A stretch of DNA of 64,000 nucleotides, taken from Spartobacteria bacterium LR76 (lineage in GTDB: Bacteria; Verrucomicrobiota; Verrucomicrobiia; Chthoniobacterales; Terrimicrobiaceae). A program made the translations under genes and the position numbers. Each line of letters starts with the position of its first letter. The first letter of the stretch is position 1. Under the pieces are notes generated by a model. That model saw nothing but the letters and a program-made list of their open reading frames with translations. It made no database searches and was not told the DNA's origin. This document shows, in pieces, positions 7,982 to 16,720 of this stretch. The stretch spans positions 930,001-994,000 of the forward strand of contig QAYZ01000016.1 in the NCBI GenBank assembly GCA_003054655.1, read 5' to 3'.

Positions 7982-8590
7982 ATGGGTACTCCTGAAGAGA
8001 ATGTATTGGTCGTTCCCCGCAGCCTTTTCGACAAGCTCGGCTCCTTCCAGGGCCTGCGCCGTCCGGCGGAACCTTATCTCGAAAAATTCCTCCTCAAGGA
8101 AAACAACTCCTTCCTCGCCCGTTCGCTGGCGGAGAACGATCCTTCGTTCAAACAAATCATTCCCTACTGCGTCTTCACCCATGGAGACCGCATCCTCCAT
8201 TACGTCCGAGGATCAAAGTCCGGCGAAAAGCGTCTCGTGGCCAAGGGTTCCATCGGCATCGGCGGTCACATCAATGATACCGATGAAAGCCAGGCCAGTT
8301 TTGACCAATCCGCGTATCACTACGCCGTGAAGCGCGAGATTTCGGAAGAGCTTTCATTAACCGGCGGCTTCACCGAGCGCACCGTCGCCCTGATCAATGA
8401 CGACAGTAACGAAGTCGGTGCAGTGCATCTCGGCGTCGTTCACATCGTGACCCTGGAAAGCGATCAGGTCAGCGCTGGCGAAAAAGCCATCGCCGAACTC
8501 GGCTTCCTCACCATCGAACAACTCCGCGAACGTCGCGAGAATCTCGAAACATGGTCGCAGATCGTCGTCGATGCGTGGGATACGCTGTAG
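7982..8590 (+). CDS. NUDIX-superfamily predicted phosphoesterase (COG4112-like)
   Basis: The protein is 202 residues long if started at the ATG at 7982, where 'EENVLVVPRSLF' matches the start of the COG4112 MutT-like phosphoesterases; an in-frame ATG at 7919 would add 21 residues. The NUDIX pattern is visible as 'GIGGHIN' followed, after a longer than normal spacer, by 'KREISEELSL'. NUDIX enzymes hydrolyse nucleoside diphosphates linked to another moiety, and the substrate here is unknown. The gene is divergent from the LacI-type regulator, with which it may share an operator. Confidence 0.75.
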   Translation: MGTPEENVLVVPRSLFDKLGSFQGLRRPAEPYLEKFLLKENNSFLARSLAENDPSFKQIIPYCVFTHGDRILHYVRGSKSGEKRLVAKGSIGIGGHINDTDESQASFDQSAYHYAVKREISEELSLTGGFTERTVALINDDSNEVGAVHLGVVHIVTLESDQVSAGEKAIAELGFLTIEQLRERRENLETWSQIVVDAWDTL

Positions 8591-8665
8591 GCCTCGCTAA
8601 ATTTCATTAAGATATTTTGCGACTTTTGCGGGTGCGGAGGGTTCATCCCCTCAACAACTAATATT

Positions 8666-9154
8666 ATGAAACGCACCCTGCTAACCCTCATAGCCGTCGG
8701 CGGACTCGCAGGAGCCGCCGCGCTGATCGCAGCCGATAATCCCGACCAGGACTCACCTCCGCCCCCGCCGAAGCTCGAAAAGGGAGATCGGCCGGGCGGT
8801 CCTGGCGGCCCCGGCGGTAAAGGCCCGCGAGAGTTTCGCGGCCGGGATGGCGAGCGCGGCCCCGGAGATCGCGAAGGCGGCCCCGGCTTCCGTCTCGCTG
8901 GAGCCCTCGACCTGACCAAGGAACAGCGCGAAAAGCTCAAGACCATCCTCGATGGCCAGAAGGACAAGATCAAAGCCATCCGCGAGGAAGCACGCCAGAA
9001 GATGGATGCCGTGATGGCTGACGTAGAGTCGCAACTTCGCCCGAGCCTCACCACCGAGCAGCAAAAGGTTCTCGATGACCTCAAGTCTCTCGAAAAATCC
9101 CGCGAGGCCCTGAAAGACCAGAAGCAGGAGCAAAAAGCCGGAAAGCCTGAATAA
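8666..9154 (+). CDS. Spy/CpxP-like periplasmic LTxxQ-motif protein
   Basis: This 162-residue secreted protein has a signal peptide (MKRTLLTLIAVGGLAG...). A low-complexity Gly/Pro/Arg/Asp-rich segment (residues 29-70) precedes a helical domain with two LTxxQ repeats, 'LTKEQREKLK' and 'LTTEQQKVL'. The motif defines the Spy/CpxP family of periplasmic chaperones and metal or envelope stress sensors, and many verrucomicrobial and planctomycetal homologues are uncharacterised. The helical part is highly charged and amphipathic. It stands as a single gene between the NUDIX-type gene and a convergent small gene. Confidence 0.75.
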   Translation: MKRTLLTLIAVGGLAGAAALIAADNPDQDSPPPPPKLEKGDRPGGPGGPGGKGPREFRGRDGERGPGDREGGPGFRLAGALDLTKEQREKLKTILDGQKDKIKAIREEARQKMDAVMADVESQLRPSLTTEQQKVLDDLKSLEKSREALKDQKQEQKAGKPE

Positions 9155-9228
9155 CAGTTAACAAAGGAATATCCGGCGCTCTATCGCACTCGCGATGGGC
9201 GCCGAATTTCTCCTTGTATGGACCGATC

Positions 9229-9531
9229 CTAATGCGCCGGAACGGCCAGAAGGCGAAAATGAATATGCGCCTTTCCGCCTTCGTCACACCACTGCGCTCC
9301 CTGGATTTCCCACCGTCTCCGTGATGGGAGAAAGATAAACCCGGCATGCGGCACGCCTTCCCGCCGCATTTCACCCTCCGGCCAGAATACTCCCCTCGCC
9401 CGCTCGGGTTCGAGCATAACCTGTCCCGTACCGATCACTTCGGCATTCCGCCCGCCCATGGCAGCATGAGTCAGGCGCACTCGGAGACTTTCCGGCAACT
9501 CCTCCGCTTGATGACGATTATCGGCGCTCAT
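9229..9531 (-). CDS. small conserved hypothetical protein
   Basis: This 100-residue protein begins MSADNRHQAEELPES and contains 'RVRLTHAAMGGRNAEVIGTGQ' and 'GVPHAGFIFLPSRRRWEI'. It has no signal peptide or membrane segment. The mixed beta-rich pattern suggests a small soluble domain, but I cannot name a family. The ATG at 9531 is favoured because the upstream extension crosses the lysC terminator. It lies downstream of that terminator and is probably transcribed separately. Confidence 0.5.
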   Translation of the reverse strand: MSADNRHQAEELPESLRVRLTHAAMGGRNAEVIGTGQVMLEPERARGVFWPEGEMRREGVPHAGFIFLPSRRRWEIQGAQWCDEGGKAHIHFRLLAVPAH

Positions 9532-9572
9532 TTCCCAATGATATCCTGAGGCCCCGGATCTGCAAATAAAGC

Positions 9573-9600
9573 GGGGCGCATCAGCCGCCTGATACGCCCC
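9573..9600 (-). terminator. rho-independent terminator of the hom-thrC-lysC operon
   Basis: A 12-bp stem (GGGGCGCATCAG against CTGATACGCCCC, one mismatch) closes over a 4-nt loop. On the minus strand it is followed by a T-rich stretch (GCTTTATTT). It lies 29 bp beyond the lysC stop codon in the direction of transcription. Confidence 0.7.
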
Positions 9601-9628
9601 GTAAACAGCTAAAAGAAATCGAACCGAA

Positions 9629-10846
9629 TCAGGCCTGCGCGAGGCCAAAGGCTTCGTGGGCCAGATTTGCTGCTTCCACGATTTTTGCCTCATCGAGGAT
9701 GACGGCGATCTTGATCTCCGAGGTGGAGATCATCTCGATATTGACTCCGCCCTTGGCCAGAGCCTCAAAGAGGCGTGCCGCCACGCCGGAGTGCGAGCGC
9801 ATGCCGATGCCGACCACGCTCAGCTTCGCGATGCCTTCCTGCTTGAGGACGTCGCTCGCGCCGATTTCCTTGACGATCGGGTTGAGCAGCGTGCCGAGCT
9901 TCTCGAGTTCATCGCGGTTCGTGGTGAAGGAAATGTCCGTGGTGCCTGCGGCGGAGACGTTCTGCACGATCACGTCGACGATCACATGCGCGTCGGCCAG
10001 GGCGGTAAAGATGCGGGAGGCCGCGCCCGGGCGATCCGGTACGTTGGTGATGGTGACTTTGGCCTGGTTGCGTTCCACGGAGACGCCGCGAACTACGACG
10101 TTTTCCAGTCCGGGAGTTTCTTCTTTCACGATGGTTCCTCTGTTGGTGTTAAAGCTGCTGCGTACTTCGAAGGGGACTTTGAATTTCTTGGCAAATTCGA
10201 CGGATCGGGACTGCATGACCTTGGAGCCGGAGCTGGCCATTTCCAGGAGCTCGTCGTAGGCGATCACGTCGATCTTTCGGGCGTTGGGCACGATGCGCGG
10301 ATCGCAGGTGTAGATGCCGTCGACGTCGGTATAGATCTCGCAGTTGTTAGCCTTGAGCGCGGCCGCAATCGCGATGGCCGTGAGGTCGCTGCCGCCACGA
10401 CCGAGGGTCGTGATGGAGCCCTGCACCGTCTGGCCCTGAAACCCGGCCACGATGCAGATATAACCCTCCGAGAGGTATTTGCGGATCTGGCGGGGCGAGA
10501 TGTTGGCGATCTTGGCCTTCGTATGAATGCCGTCGGTCATGATGCCCGCCTGCGCGCCCGTGAGCGAAACCGCCTTGCCACCGAGAGCATTGATAGCCAT
10601 GGCCGTGAGCGCGATCGTCGTCTGCTCGCCCGTGGCGAGGAGCACGTCCATCTCACGCTCGGTCGGTTTATTGGAAACGTCGCGCGCCAGTTTGATGAGG
10701 CTATCGGTCACGCCGGACATGGCGGAGACAACGGTCACGACCGAATTCCCGGCCTGCTGGGTGGCAAGCACCCGCCGGGCGACATTCAGGATCCTCTCGG
10801 GAGTACCGACAGAGGTTCCTCCATATTTTTGGACGACTAGGGGCAT
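9629..10846 (-). CDS. lysC: aspartate kinase
   Basis: This 405-residue enzyme phosphorylates aspartate, the first step to lysine, threonine and methionine. The kinase motif 'VQKYGGTSVG' is at the N-terminus, with 'GRGGSDLTA' near 147-155 and 'DVDGIYTCDPR' near 175-185. Two ACT domains follow, seen in 'VTITNVPDRPGAA' and 'LSVVGIGMRSHSGVA', the usual allosteric sites for lysine and/or threonine. It is the last gene of hom-thrC-lysC, 9 bp after thrC, with a terminator behind it. Confidence 0.97.
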   Translation of the reverse strand: MPLVVQKYGGTSVGTPERILNVARRVLATQQAGNSVVTVVSAMSGVTDSLIKLARDVSNKPTEREMDVLLATGEQTTIALTAMAINALGGKAVSLTGAQAGIMTDGIHTKAKIANISPRQIRKYLSEGYICIVAGFQGQTVQGSITTLGRGGSDLTAIAIAAALKANNCEIYTDVDGIYTCDPRIVPNARKIDVIAYDELLEMASSGSKVMQSRSVEFAKKFKVPFEVRSSFNTNRGTIVKEETPGLENVVVRGVSVERNQAKVTITNVPDRPGAASRIFTALADAHVIVDVIVQNVSAAGTTDISFTTNRDELEKLGTLLNPIVKEIGASDVLKQEGIAKLSVVGIGMRSHSGVAARLFEALAKGGVNIEMISTSEIKIAVILDEAKIVEAANLAHEAFGLAQA

Positions 10847-10855
10847 GGCAAAAAA

Positions 10856-11923
10856 TCAGGATTGCTCGAGCACGCTGCGAACGGTCTCGAGATCGGCCTC
10901 GGCTTCGATCGGGTGGTAATCACCCGTGGTCATGGCGGTATCCGGGTCTTTCAACCCATGACCGGTGACTGTGAGCACGATCGACGATGCATTGAGCGGC
11001 GCGCCGCTCTCGAGGAGCTTGAAAAGACCGGCGACGGACGCGGCACTGGCGGGTTCGACGAAGATGCCTTCGTTCTTCGCCAGCCAGCTCTGGGCGGCGA
11101 GGATTTCCTCGTCGGTGGCGATATTGATGCTGCCGCCGCTTTGCGTGACGGCATTACTTGCGCCTTCCCAGCTTGCCGGATTGCCGATGCGAATGGCGGT
11201 AGCCACCGTGTTCGGCTGGTCGACGACTTTGTTATAGAAAATCGGAGCCGATCCGGCAGCCTGGAAACCGACCATGCGAGGCAAACGCGTGGAGCGCTTC
11301 GCTTCGGAAAACTCGCGGTATCCCTTCCAGTATGCGGTGATATTTCCTGCGTTGCCGACCGGCAGGATGTGCATATCAGGCGCGTCGCCCAGTTCCTCGA
11401 TGATCTCGAAGGAGGCGGTCTTCTGGCCCTCGATGCGGTGCGGGTTGATCGAGTTGACGATGGCGATGCCGTTGACACCGCCGAGTTCGCGCACGAGCCG
11501 GAGAGCGTCGTCGAAGTTGCCTTTGATCGCAATGACCTTGGCTCCGTACAGATAGGCCTGCACGAGCTTACCGGAGGCGATTTTTCCCGCCGGGAGAATC
11601 ACCGCGCATTGAATGCCCGCACGGGATGCATACGCGGCGGCGGCGGCGGAGGTGTTGCCGGTGGAGGCGCAGATCACGGTCTGTGCACCTTGCTCGACCG
11701 CCTTGGATAGGGCAACCGTCATGCCGCGATCCTTGAAGGAACCGGTCGGGTTGAGGCCCTCGTACTTGATGTAAACCTCGGCGCCGGCCTTTTCGCTCAG
11801 ACGCGGCGAATGAATGAGCGGGGTCGATCCTTCGTTCAGCGAAATCACCGGAGTGGCATCGCTGACAGGCAGGTATTCACGGTAGCGGCTGATGACGCCG
11901 CGGTCATGGAGAGGAGCTGGCAT
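10856..11923 (-). CDS. thrC: threonine synthase
   Basis: This 355-residue PLP enzyme of the short (class II-like) threonine synthase type converts O-phosphohomoserine to threonine. The PLP lysine lies in '[11 protein letters not shown]' near residue 64, and '[15 protein letters not shown]' is the phosphate/substrate loop. A glycine-rich '[12 protein letters not shown]' follows. Its ATG abuts the hom stop with no spacing, so it is probably translationally coupled to hom. Confidence 0.96.
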   Translation of the reverse strand: MPAPLHDRGVISRYREYLPVSDATPVISLNEGSTPLIHSPRLSEKAGAEVYIKYEGLNPTGSFKDRGMTVALSKAVEQGAQTVICASTGNTSAAAAAYASRAGIQCAVILPAGKIASGKLVQAYLYGAKVIAIKGNFDDALRLVRELGGVNGIAIVNSINPHRIEGQKTASFEIIEELGDAPDMHILPVGNAGNITAYWKGYREFSEAKRSTRLPRMVGFQAAGSAPIFYNKVVDQPNTVATAIRIGNPASWEGASNAVTQSGGSINIATDEEILAAQSWLAKNEGIFVEPASAASVAGLFKLLESGAPLNASSIVLTVTGHGLKDPDTAMTTGDYHPIEAEADLETVRSVLEQS

Positions 11924-13219
11924 TTAGGAGAAGGATTCGACGTGCAGAAGTACGGGTTGGTCTCGGACGCAGTCCAATCCCGCGATACGCTCGACAGCCT
12001 TGCGCATCGCTCCGAAGGAAGCGTCGTGAATCATCAACACCAGCGGCACGGAGTCGCCCTCCTGGCCCTCGGGTTGAATGACAGAGAGAATGCCGATACC
12101 CGCCTCGCCCAGCGCTCCAGCGATGGCAGCGAGCACGCCCGGCTGGTCGTTGACCGCGAGGCGCAGGTAGTATCGGGAAATGGACTCGTCGACCGGCTGG
12201 CACTTGCCATACAGATCGTGCGAGGTGAAGCCGTAGCAAAAGCGTGGGCTCTCGATGGCCGCAGCGGCCTCCGCGAGATCTGAAATGACGGAGCTGGAGG
12301 TCGGGTCCTGACCAGCGCCGCGTCCGTAAAAGAGAGAGTCACCAGCGATATCGCCCTTCACCGCCACGGCATTGAACACGCCGTTGACCGAGGCCAGCAC
12401 ATGGCTCTTGGGAATGAGTGTCGGGCAGACGCGTACCTCGATGGCGTTTTCCGGCCCGGCCTGGATGGTCGCTAGCAGCTTGAGGCGGTAGCCGAGTTCA
12501 TCAGCAAAACGGATGTCCGCCGCCGTCACCTGGTCGATGCCGGAGACGAAAATCTGACTGGGATCGAGCCAGAACCCATAGGCCAGCGAGGCCAGGATGA
12601 GCGCCTTGTGCGCGGCGTCCCAGCCATTGATATCGAGCGTGGGGTCCGCCTCGGCATAGCCGAGTTGCTTGGCCTCCTCCAGGGCGGGTGCGAAATCCAT
12701 CCCGGTATCCGTCATGCGGGTGAGGATGTAGTTGCTCGTTCCATTCAGGATGCCATGGATGCTGAGAAAGCGATTCCCGACGTAAGATTCGCGGACGACC
12801 TTGATGATGGGAATGCCGCCAGCCACCGCCGCCTCGTAAAAAACCGGCACGCGATGCTCACGCGCGAGATGAAAAATCTCCTGCCCATGCTCGGCGAGCA
12901 GAGCCTTGTTGCCGGTGACGACGATTTTCCCGGCACGGATCGCCTTGCGCACGAACTCCAGCGGAACGTCGATACCGCCCATCAACTCGACCACGATGCG
13001 AATCGAGGGATCGGTCAGCAGTTCATCGAGGTTGGTCGTAAACAACGATTCCGGCGCATCCACGGAACGCGGCTTGGACAGATCGCGCACAGCGACCTTC
13101 CGCACCTCGAACCGGGCACCCATGCGTTGCGAAATCAAATCGCCGTTGGCCGCGAGGTTCTTGTAAACCCCGGCGCCAACCGTCCCAAATCCCGCCAAAC
13201 CAATTCCAATAGGCTCCAT
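11924..13219 (-). CDS. hom: homoserine dehydrogenase
   Basis: This 431-residue NAD(P)-dependent enzyme reduces aspartate semialdehyde to homoserine. It shows the Rossmann motif 'GLAGFGTVGAGVY' at residues 7-19, the catalytic-domain blocks 'GILNGTSNYILT' and 'EADPTLDINGWDAAHK', and a C-terminal ACT domain starting near 'YYLRLAVNDQPGVLAAI'. It is the monofunctional form, not fused to aspartate kinase. It is the first gene of the threonine/lysine branch operon. The 78 bp upstream show no obvious leader peptide or attenuator. Confidence 0.97.
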   Translation of the reverse strand: MEPIGIGLAGFGTVGAGVYKNLAANGDLISQRMGARFEVRKVAVRDLSKPRSVDAPESLFTTNLDELLTDPSIRIVVELMGGIDVPLEFVRKAIRAGKIVVTGNKALLAEHGQEIFHLAREHRVPVFYEAAVAGGIPIIKVVRESYVGNRFLSIHGILNGTSNYILTRMTDTGMDFAPALEEAKQLGYAEADPTLDINGWDAAHKALILASLAYGFWLDPSQIFVSGIDQVTAADIRFADELGYRLKLLATIQAGPENAIEVRVCPTLIPKSHVLASVNGVFNAVAVKGDIAGDSLFYGRGAGQDPTSSSVISDLAEAAAAIESPRFCYGFTSHDLYGKCQPVDESISRYYLRLAVNDQPGVLAAIAGALGEAGIGILSVIQPEGQEGDSVPLVLMIHDASFGAMRKAVERIAGLDCVRDQPVLLHVESFS

Positions 13220-13297
13220 CGTACGAAAAGCCAGCCAGTATTGGCAGACTCGCGGAATTTGCCAAAACCAAATTTTTCCGACGATGTCGGCAGCCTT

Positions 13298-13960
13298 CTA
13301 GAATCCCGGGTTCGGCGGTCCCGCCACCGGGGCATAAACCACAGAATTTGCGCCCGGAACCGGCCTCTGGACGACCGTCCCCGACGCATCATAGCTGCGC
13401 ACCGGGGTGGCATCGACAAAAGTGACCACGCCCACGCCGCCCTTGTCATCGGCCAGCGCAATATACTGGACCAGACGATCTTGCTTCGGGAAGTCCCATT
13501 CGCCGTTAAACTTCGCATACTTGGGCTGCAGGTCGCCCATCTCGGTCTGAAGCGCCACATTCGGCCCCGTCTGGGTCGGAGGGCCGAACTTCTTGATCAT
13601 ATAATCCCGCAATCCATCCCACCCTCCTGCCGTGGTCAGGCTGTTCACTCCCGGCCCCTTGAAATACCGCAGTTCCAGCTTCACCAGCTTGCCATCGACG
13701 AAATACGCGATCGCCCGCGTGATGTAGGGGTTGGGATTCTCGATTTCGTATACATTCCGGCCCGGTCGACCGAAGGGCATCTTCTGGGCCTGAGGAAACA
13801 GCTTCTTTACCGCCTTCTCGTTTTCGCCGATCTTCAGACCGTTCAGGTTCACTTCGCGAACGAATTGCTCTCCGGCCTGATGAGACCCGGGCTGAACGGT
13901 TTCACAACCCGTCAGGACAAGACACAAGGCGAGGATCGAAAGCGCGGTGAAATGCTTCAT
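13298..13960 (-). CDS. lipoprotein of unknown function
   Basis: This 220-residue protein has a type II signal and lipobox 'LVLTGC', giving a mature lipid-anchored protein from Cys19. After it comes 'LNGLKIGENEKAVKKLFPQAQ', which resembles the first helix of BamE/SmpA-like domains. The rest is a beta-rich domain with 'YEIENPNPYITRAIAYFVDGKLVKLELRY' in the middle and a Pro/Val-rich tail. A BamE-like fold is only a suggestion. It is followed in the same direction, after 78 bp, by hom. Confidence 0.65.
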   Translation of the reverse strand: MKHFTALSILALCLVLTGCETVQPGSHQAGEQFVREVNLNGLKIGENEKAVKKLFPQAQKMPFGRPGRNVYEIENPNPYITRAIAYFVDGKLVKLELRYFKGPGVNSLTTAGGWDGLRDYMIKKFGPPTQTGPNVALQTEMGDLQPKYAKFNGEWDFPKQDRLVQYIALADDKGGVGVVTFVDATPVRSYDASGTVVQRPVPGANSVVYAPVAGPPNPGF

Positions 13961-14007
13961 GCGGCGCAGCCCTTATCAAATTGGTCGGCGGTGAGCAATG
14001 CTACCCT

Positions 14008-14706
14008 TCAGGCAGCAGGCTGGCTGCCCACCTCAGGTTCCGGTCCGTAGTACTTTTCGCCGATCATGATCTTGGGCCTTCCCTGCGCGACGCGCCACTT
14101 GTTGGAATCCCGGAGCGAGTAGATACATCCGCAGTATTCCTGCATGTAAAACCGCTCCTCCTTGGAAATCTCCAGCATCCGCTGCGATCCGCCCTGTTTA
14201 CGCCAGTTGTAGGTCCAGTAGGTCAGCCCCGGGTACTTCGCCGCCGCACGCTCACCGCACTCATTGATCTGCTCCATGCTCTTCCACCGCGAGATGCCGA
14301 GACAGCTCGTAATGACGGAGAAGCCATTCTCATGGGCGTAAAGCGCCGTGCGTTCAAACCGCATATCGAAACACATCGTACAGCGGGCACCCTTTTCCGG
14401 TTCCCACTCCATGCCCTTGGCCCGGGCAAACCAATCATCCACATCGTAGTCGGCGTCGATGAAGGGAATCCCGTTTTTTTCCGCAAAGCGGATATTCTCC
14501 TCCTTGCGCAGATCGTACTCCTCCCGCGGGTGGATATTGGGATTGTAGAAATAGATCGTGTAGTCGATGCCCGAGGCCTTGATGGCCTCCATCACCTCGC
14601 CAGAGCATGGAGCGCAGCACGAATGCAGCAGCACCTTGTCCGCGTCCCCCGGAGGGCGAAGTTGCGGACGGGTGAAGTGGCTGCGGTCGAGAGGATTCTG
14701 GCTCAT
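14008..14706 (-). CDS. queH: epoxyqueuosine reductase QueH
   Basis: This 232-residue enzyme reduces epoxyqueuosine to queuosine in tRNA (the non-cobalamin alternative to QueG). The hallmark motifs of the former DUF208 family are all present: '[10 protein letters not shown]' near residue 30, '[16 protein letters not shown]', '[14 protein letters not shown]' and '[11 protein letters not shown]'. These supply the Cys ligands for an iron-sulfur cluster and metal site. It lies 11 bp after the upstream lipoprotein gene on the same strand. Confidence 0.93.
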   Translation of the reverse strand: MSQNPLDRSHFTRPQLRPPGDADKVLLHSCCAPCSGEVMEAIKASGIDYTIYFYNPNIHPREEYDLRKEENIRFAEKNGIPFIDADYDVDDWFARAKGMEWEPEKGARCTMCFDMRFERTALYAHENGFSVITSCLGISRWKSMEQINECGERAAAKYPGLTYWTYNWRKQGGSQRMLEISKEERFYMQEYCGCIYSLRDSNKWRVAQGRPKIMIGEKYYGPEPEVGSQPAA

Positions 14707-14717
14707 GGGAATGCCCT

Positions 14718-15212
14718 CTATTTCTTCAATACGATCATCTCCGCGTCAATCGCGGTAATCGTGTTCGTATACGGCTGGACATAGCCGGGCTGGTAAACGG
14801 GAACGAAATTCGTGTACGTATAGGACCTGCCGTTTTTGCAATACGTCCCCGTCACCGGGACGTAATCAAACTGCGGCGGCACCTGAAAATAGGCCGTCTG
14901 GGTGTTGCTGCTCACGTCCTTCAGCACAACAGCATCGGCACCGTGGATTTGAGCATTGTAGATCATGCTTTTGCGCATGAAGTTCCACCCATTGTAGCTC
15001 TGAAAAGCCAGCCGGCCTATGGTGGCATACCCTTCCCTCGGCGGTTTGCCGATGATCGGGATAAAGGCATCCGGCGGTTTGGGCGGATAGGCCTTCATCG
15101 TATACGGGATGTAATACTGCTCGGTGGATTTCACCGAGGCACAACCAGACAAAAGCCCGAGCGCCACCAGCGCCAACGCCATCGAGAACCCGGTTGAAAA
15201 ACGGGCTGTCAT
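14718..15212 (-). CDS. lipoprotein of unknown function
   Basis: This 164-residue protein has the lipobox 'LLSGC' (Cys near 24). The mature part is rich in Tyr and Pro and contains '[14 protein letters not shown]' and '[14 protein letters not shown]'. The last pattern is common in small bacterial surface lipoproteins that bind or sense ligands, but the family is not identified. It is the likely first gene of a two-gene unit with queH and is divergent from the 15243 gene with 30 bp between them, so their promoters overlap. Confidence 0.6.
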   Translation of the reverse strand: MTARFSTGFSMALALVALGLLSGCASVKSTEQYYIPYTMKAYPPKPPDAFIPIIGKPPREGYATIGRLAFQSYNGWNFMRKSMIYNAQIHGADAVVLKDVSSNTQTAYFQVPPQFDYVPVTGTYCKNGRSYTYTNFVPVYQPGYVQPYTNTITAIDAEMIVLKK

Positions 15213-15242
15213 GGTGTTTACTATACTCGTCTGGAAGGACCT

Positions 15243-15602
15243 ATGAAAACGAAATCAGCGATTCTCGGATTTCTGGCTTTCGCCGCCATTGCGTCCACCT
15301 CGTGGGCTGGCGGTCCGCAGTTCGCGATTTCCATCAATACCGGCCCGGTTTGCCGCCCCGCCCCGGTCTGCGCTCCCGTACCAGTCATTTGCCGCCCGAT
15401 CCGGACCTACTATGCCTGCCCAGCCCCCGCCTTTTACGCCTGGGGGCCGACAGTCGTTGTCGCGACCCAGCCGGGTACCACAGGATTTTCCACCGTCACA
15501 AATTACGCTCCAGCGACGGCACCCGTCTACCGCGTGCCTCCCCCGGTGATCCAGACCCAGCCGATAACGGTCTATCCCACGAGCTTCGGGTGGCGGCGAT
15601 AA
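15243..15602 (+). CDS. small secreted Pro/Cys-rich protein
   Basis: This 119-residue protein has a signal peptide ending in 'STSWAG'. The mature part is rich in proline, valine and aromatic residues, with five cysteines between about residue 36 and 58 ('CRPAPVCAPVPVICRPI'). It looks like a small exported structural or surface protein. No family is recognised. A strong terminator follows at 15618-15657. Confidence 0.6.
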   Translation: MKTKSAILGFLAFAAIASTSWAGGPQFAISINTGPVCRPAPVCAPVPVICRPIRTYYACPAPAFYAWGPTVVVATQPGTTGFSTVTNYAPATAPVYRVPPPVIQTQPITVYPTSFGWRR

Positions 15603-15617
15603 CTTCCCCCGAGTAGA

Positions 15618-15657
15618 AGCGGTCTCGTCGGCGCGTTCGACGAGGCCGCTCTTTTTT
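15618..15657 (+). terminator. rho-independent terminator
   Basis: A 12-bp stem AGCGGTCTCGTC / GACGAGGCCGCT with one G-U pair is followed by a run of six T. It closes the small secreted-protein gene that ends at 15602 and isolates it from the tRNA-His promoter. Confidence 0.85.
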
Positions 15658-15679
15658 GCGTTTTCAACGCAACAACGCG

Positions 15680-15708
15680 TTGACAATCGGGACCAAACAC
15701 CGGATTCT
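15680..15708 (+). promoter_or_regulatory. candidate sigma-70 promoter for tRNA-His
   Basis: A perfect TTGACA at 15680-15685 and a weaker GATTCT at 15703-15708 are separated by 17 bp, directly after the preceding terminator. The predicted start would be about 28 nt before the tRNA. Confidence 0.5.
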
Positions 15709-15743
15709 CTCCCACCCATCGCCTCACGGCGCTGGTTCGCAAT

Positions 15744-15819
15744 GGTGGCCGTAGCTCAATGGTAGAGCTCCAGATTGTGGTTCTGGCTGTTGCGGGTTCG
15801 AGTCCCGTCGGTCACCCCA
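15744..15819 (+). tRNA. tRNA-His (anticodon GTG)
   Basis: The sequence folds as a cloverleaf with the extra G-1 typical of tRNA-His pairing to C73, a 7-bp acceptor (GTGGCCG with CGGTCAC, one G-U), a D arm 'AGCTCAATGGTAGAGCT', the anticodon loop TTGTGGT with GTG at 15777-15779, and a T arm with GGTTCGAGTCC. The CCA end is encoded. Confidence 0.97.
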
Positions 15820-15852
15820 CCTTTCAGCATTCTCGACTTCGTCGTCTTTGCC

Positions 15853-16290
15853 ATGAATATTCAGTTCCGGTCGTCAAATCCCGATGAGCGCATTTTGTCA
15901 AATTTCGCGGCTACTCCGTTTTCCATCTCAATCGGCGAGGAAACGTTCCAATGCGCCTCTGTTGAGGGATTCTGGCAGGGGCTGAAATCCAAGGGAGACA
16001 TGCGTAAGCATATCTTCCTGCAATCGGGCCTCGCGGCCAAAAAAGCGGGGTCGGGCAAGAAGTCGGATTATTTCGAAATTGGCGGGCGCAAATATCGGGT
16101 GGGCGGCAAGGATCACGAGGCTCTCATCCTGGAAGCGATCCGACAAAAGATACTGCAAAACCCCCGCGCTGCGGATGCCCTCCGGCGCAGCGTAGGAACT
16201 CTCACCCACGAGGTGGGAGGGCATTCAAAGCCCATCTTTAAGATGGAAAAGATGCTGATGGCGCTCCGGCGGGAGCTCTTCGGTCATTAG
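15853..16290 (+). CDS. NADAR-family N-glycosidase (YbiA-like)
   Basis: This 145-residue protein has the N-terminal NADAR (former DUF1768) pattern: 'FRSSNPDERILSNFA', 'ATPFSI', then 'FQCASVEGFWQGLKSKG' with the conserved glutamate and tryptophan. Family members cleave N-glycosidic bonds. E. coli YbiA acts on reactive riboflavin-pathway intermediates, and other members remove ADP-ribose from guanine in nucleic acids. No DarT-type toxin or riboflavin gene lies nearby, so either role is open. The ATG at 15853 was chosen because it starts the conserved block. It begins only 33 bp after tRNA-His. Confidence 0.82.
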   Translation: MNIQFRSSNPDERILSNFAATPFSISIGEETFQCASVEGFWQGLKSKGDMRKHIFLQSGLAAKKAGSGKKSDYFEIGGRKYRVGGKDHEALILEAIRQKILQNPRAADALRRSVGTLTHEVGGHSKPIFKMEKMLMALRRELFGH

Positions 16291-16353
16291 GAGAAGGCAC
16301 CATCCCTCAACAACTGTGGACGAAGCCAACCGTTGCACGCCAGAGATGCCCCC

Positions 16354-16686
16354 TCATCTCGCTTTGCTACGCTTTTGCGCGTCGAGCTTTTTGCGCTCCG
16401 AGTACTGATACTCAGGCTCGAAGCAAACCGCAGGAAGCTCCGTCATCGCGCCATGCAGGTAGCGCCCCGCGTCGGCGATGGCCTGGTTATAAACTGTCGG
16501 CGCGATTTCGCTCAGGAAAAAATTGAGTAATAACCCGGTCTGGAGGTTGCCGACCTCAATATCCAATTCGGCAGATAAAAACTCCCGGAGGGAACGGGCC
16601 ATTTCCTTCTCGGCCTCTTTGGGAAATTGAACAGGCACAGCGCGATTATCGCGAGAAGGCAATAAAAACCAAGCGATCTTGTCCAT
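16354..16686 (-). CDS. DUF2164-family protein
   Basis: This protein of 110 residues (94 if it starts at the GTG at 16638) contains 'SLREFLSAELDIEVGNLQTGLLLNFFLSEIAPTVYNQAIADA' over its middle, matching my memory of DUF2164: an acidic helix, a 'LLLxFF' helix and 'YNQAI'. The function of this family is unknown. The C-terminus is basic ('ERKKLDAQKRSKAR'). It lies 34 bp downstream of the sulfotransferase on the same strand. The family core begins near residue 20, so the shorter start is plausible. Confidence 0.6.
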   Translation of the reverse strand: MDKIAWFLLPSRDNRAVPVQFPKEAEKEMARSLREFLSAELDIEVGNLQTGLLLNFFLSEIAPTVYNQAIADAGRYLHGAMTELPAVCFEPEYQYSERKKLDAQKRSKAR

Positions 16687-16720
16687 TGCCCCGGGAACGC
16701 TCGCCGCGGATCGATGCTGC

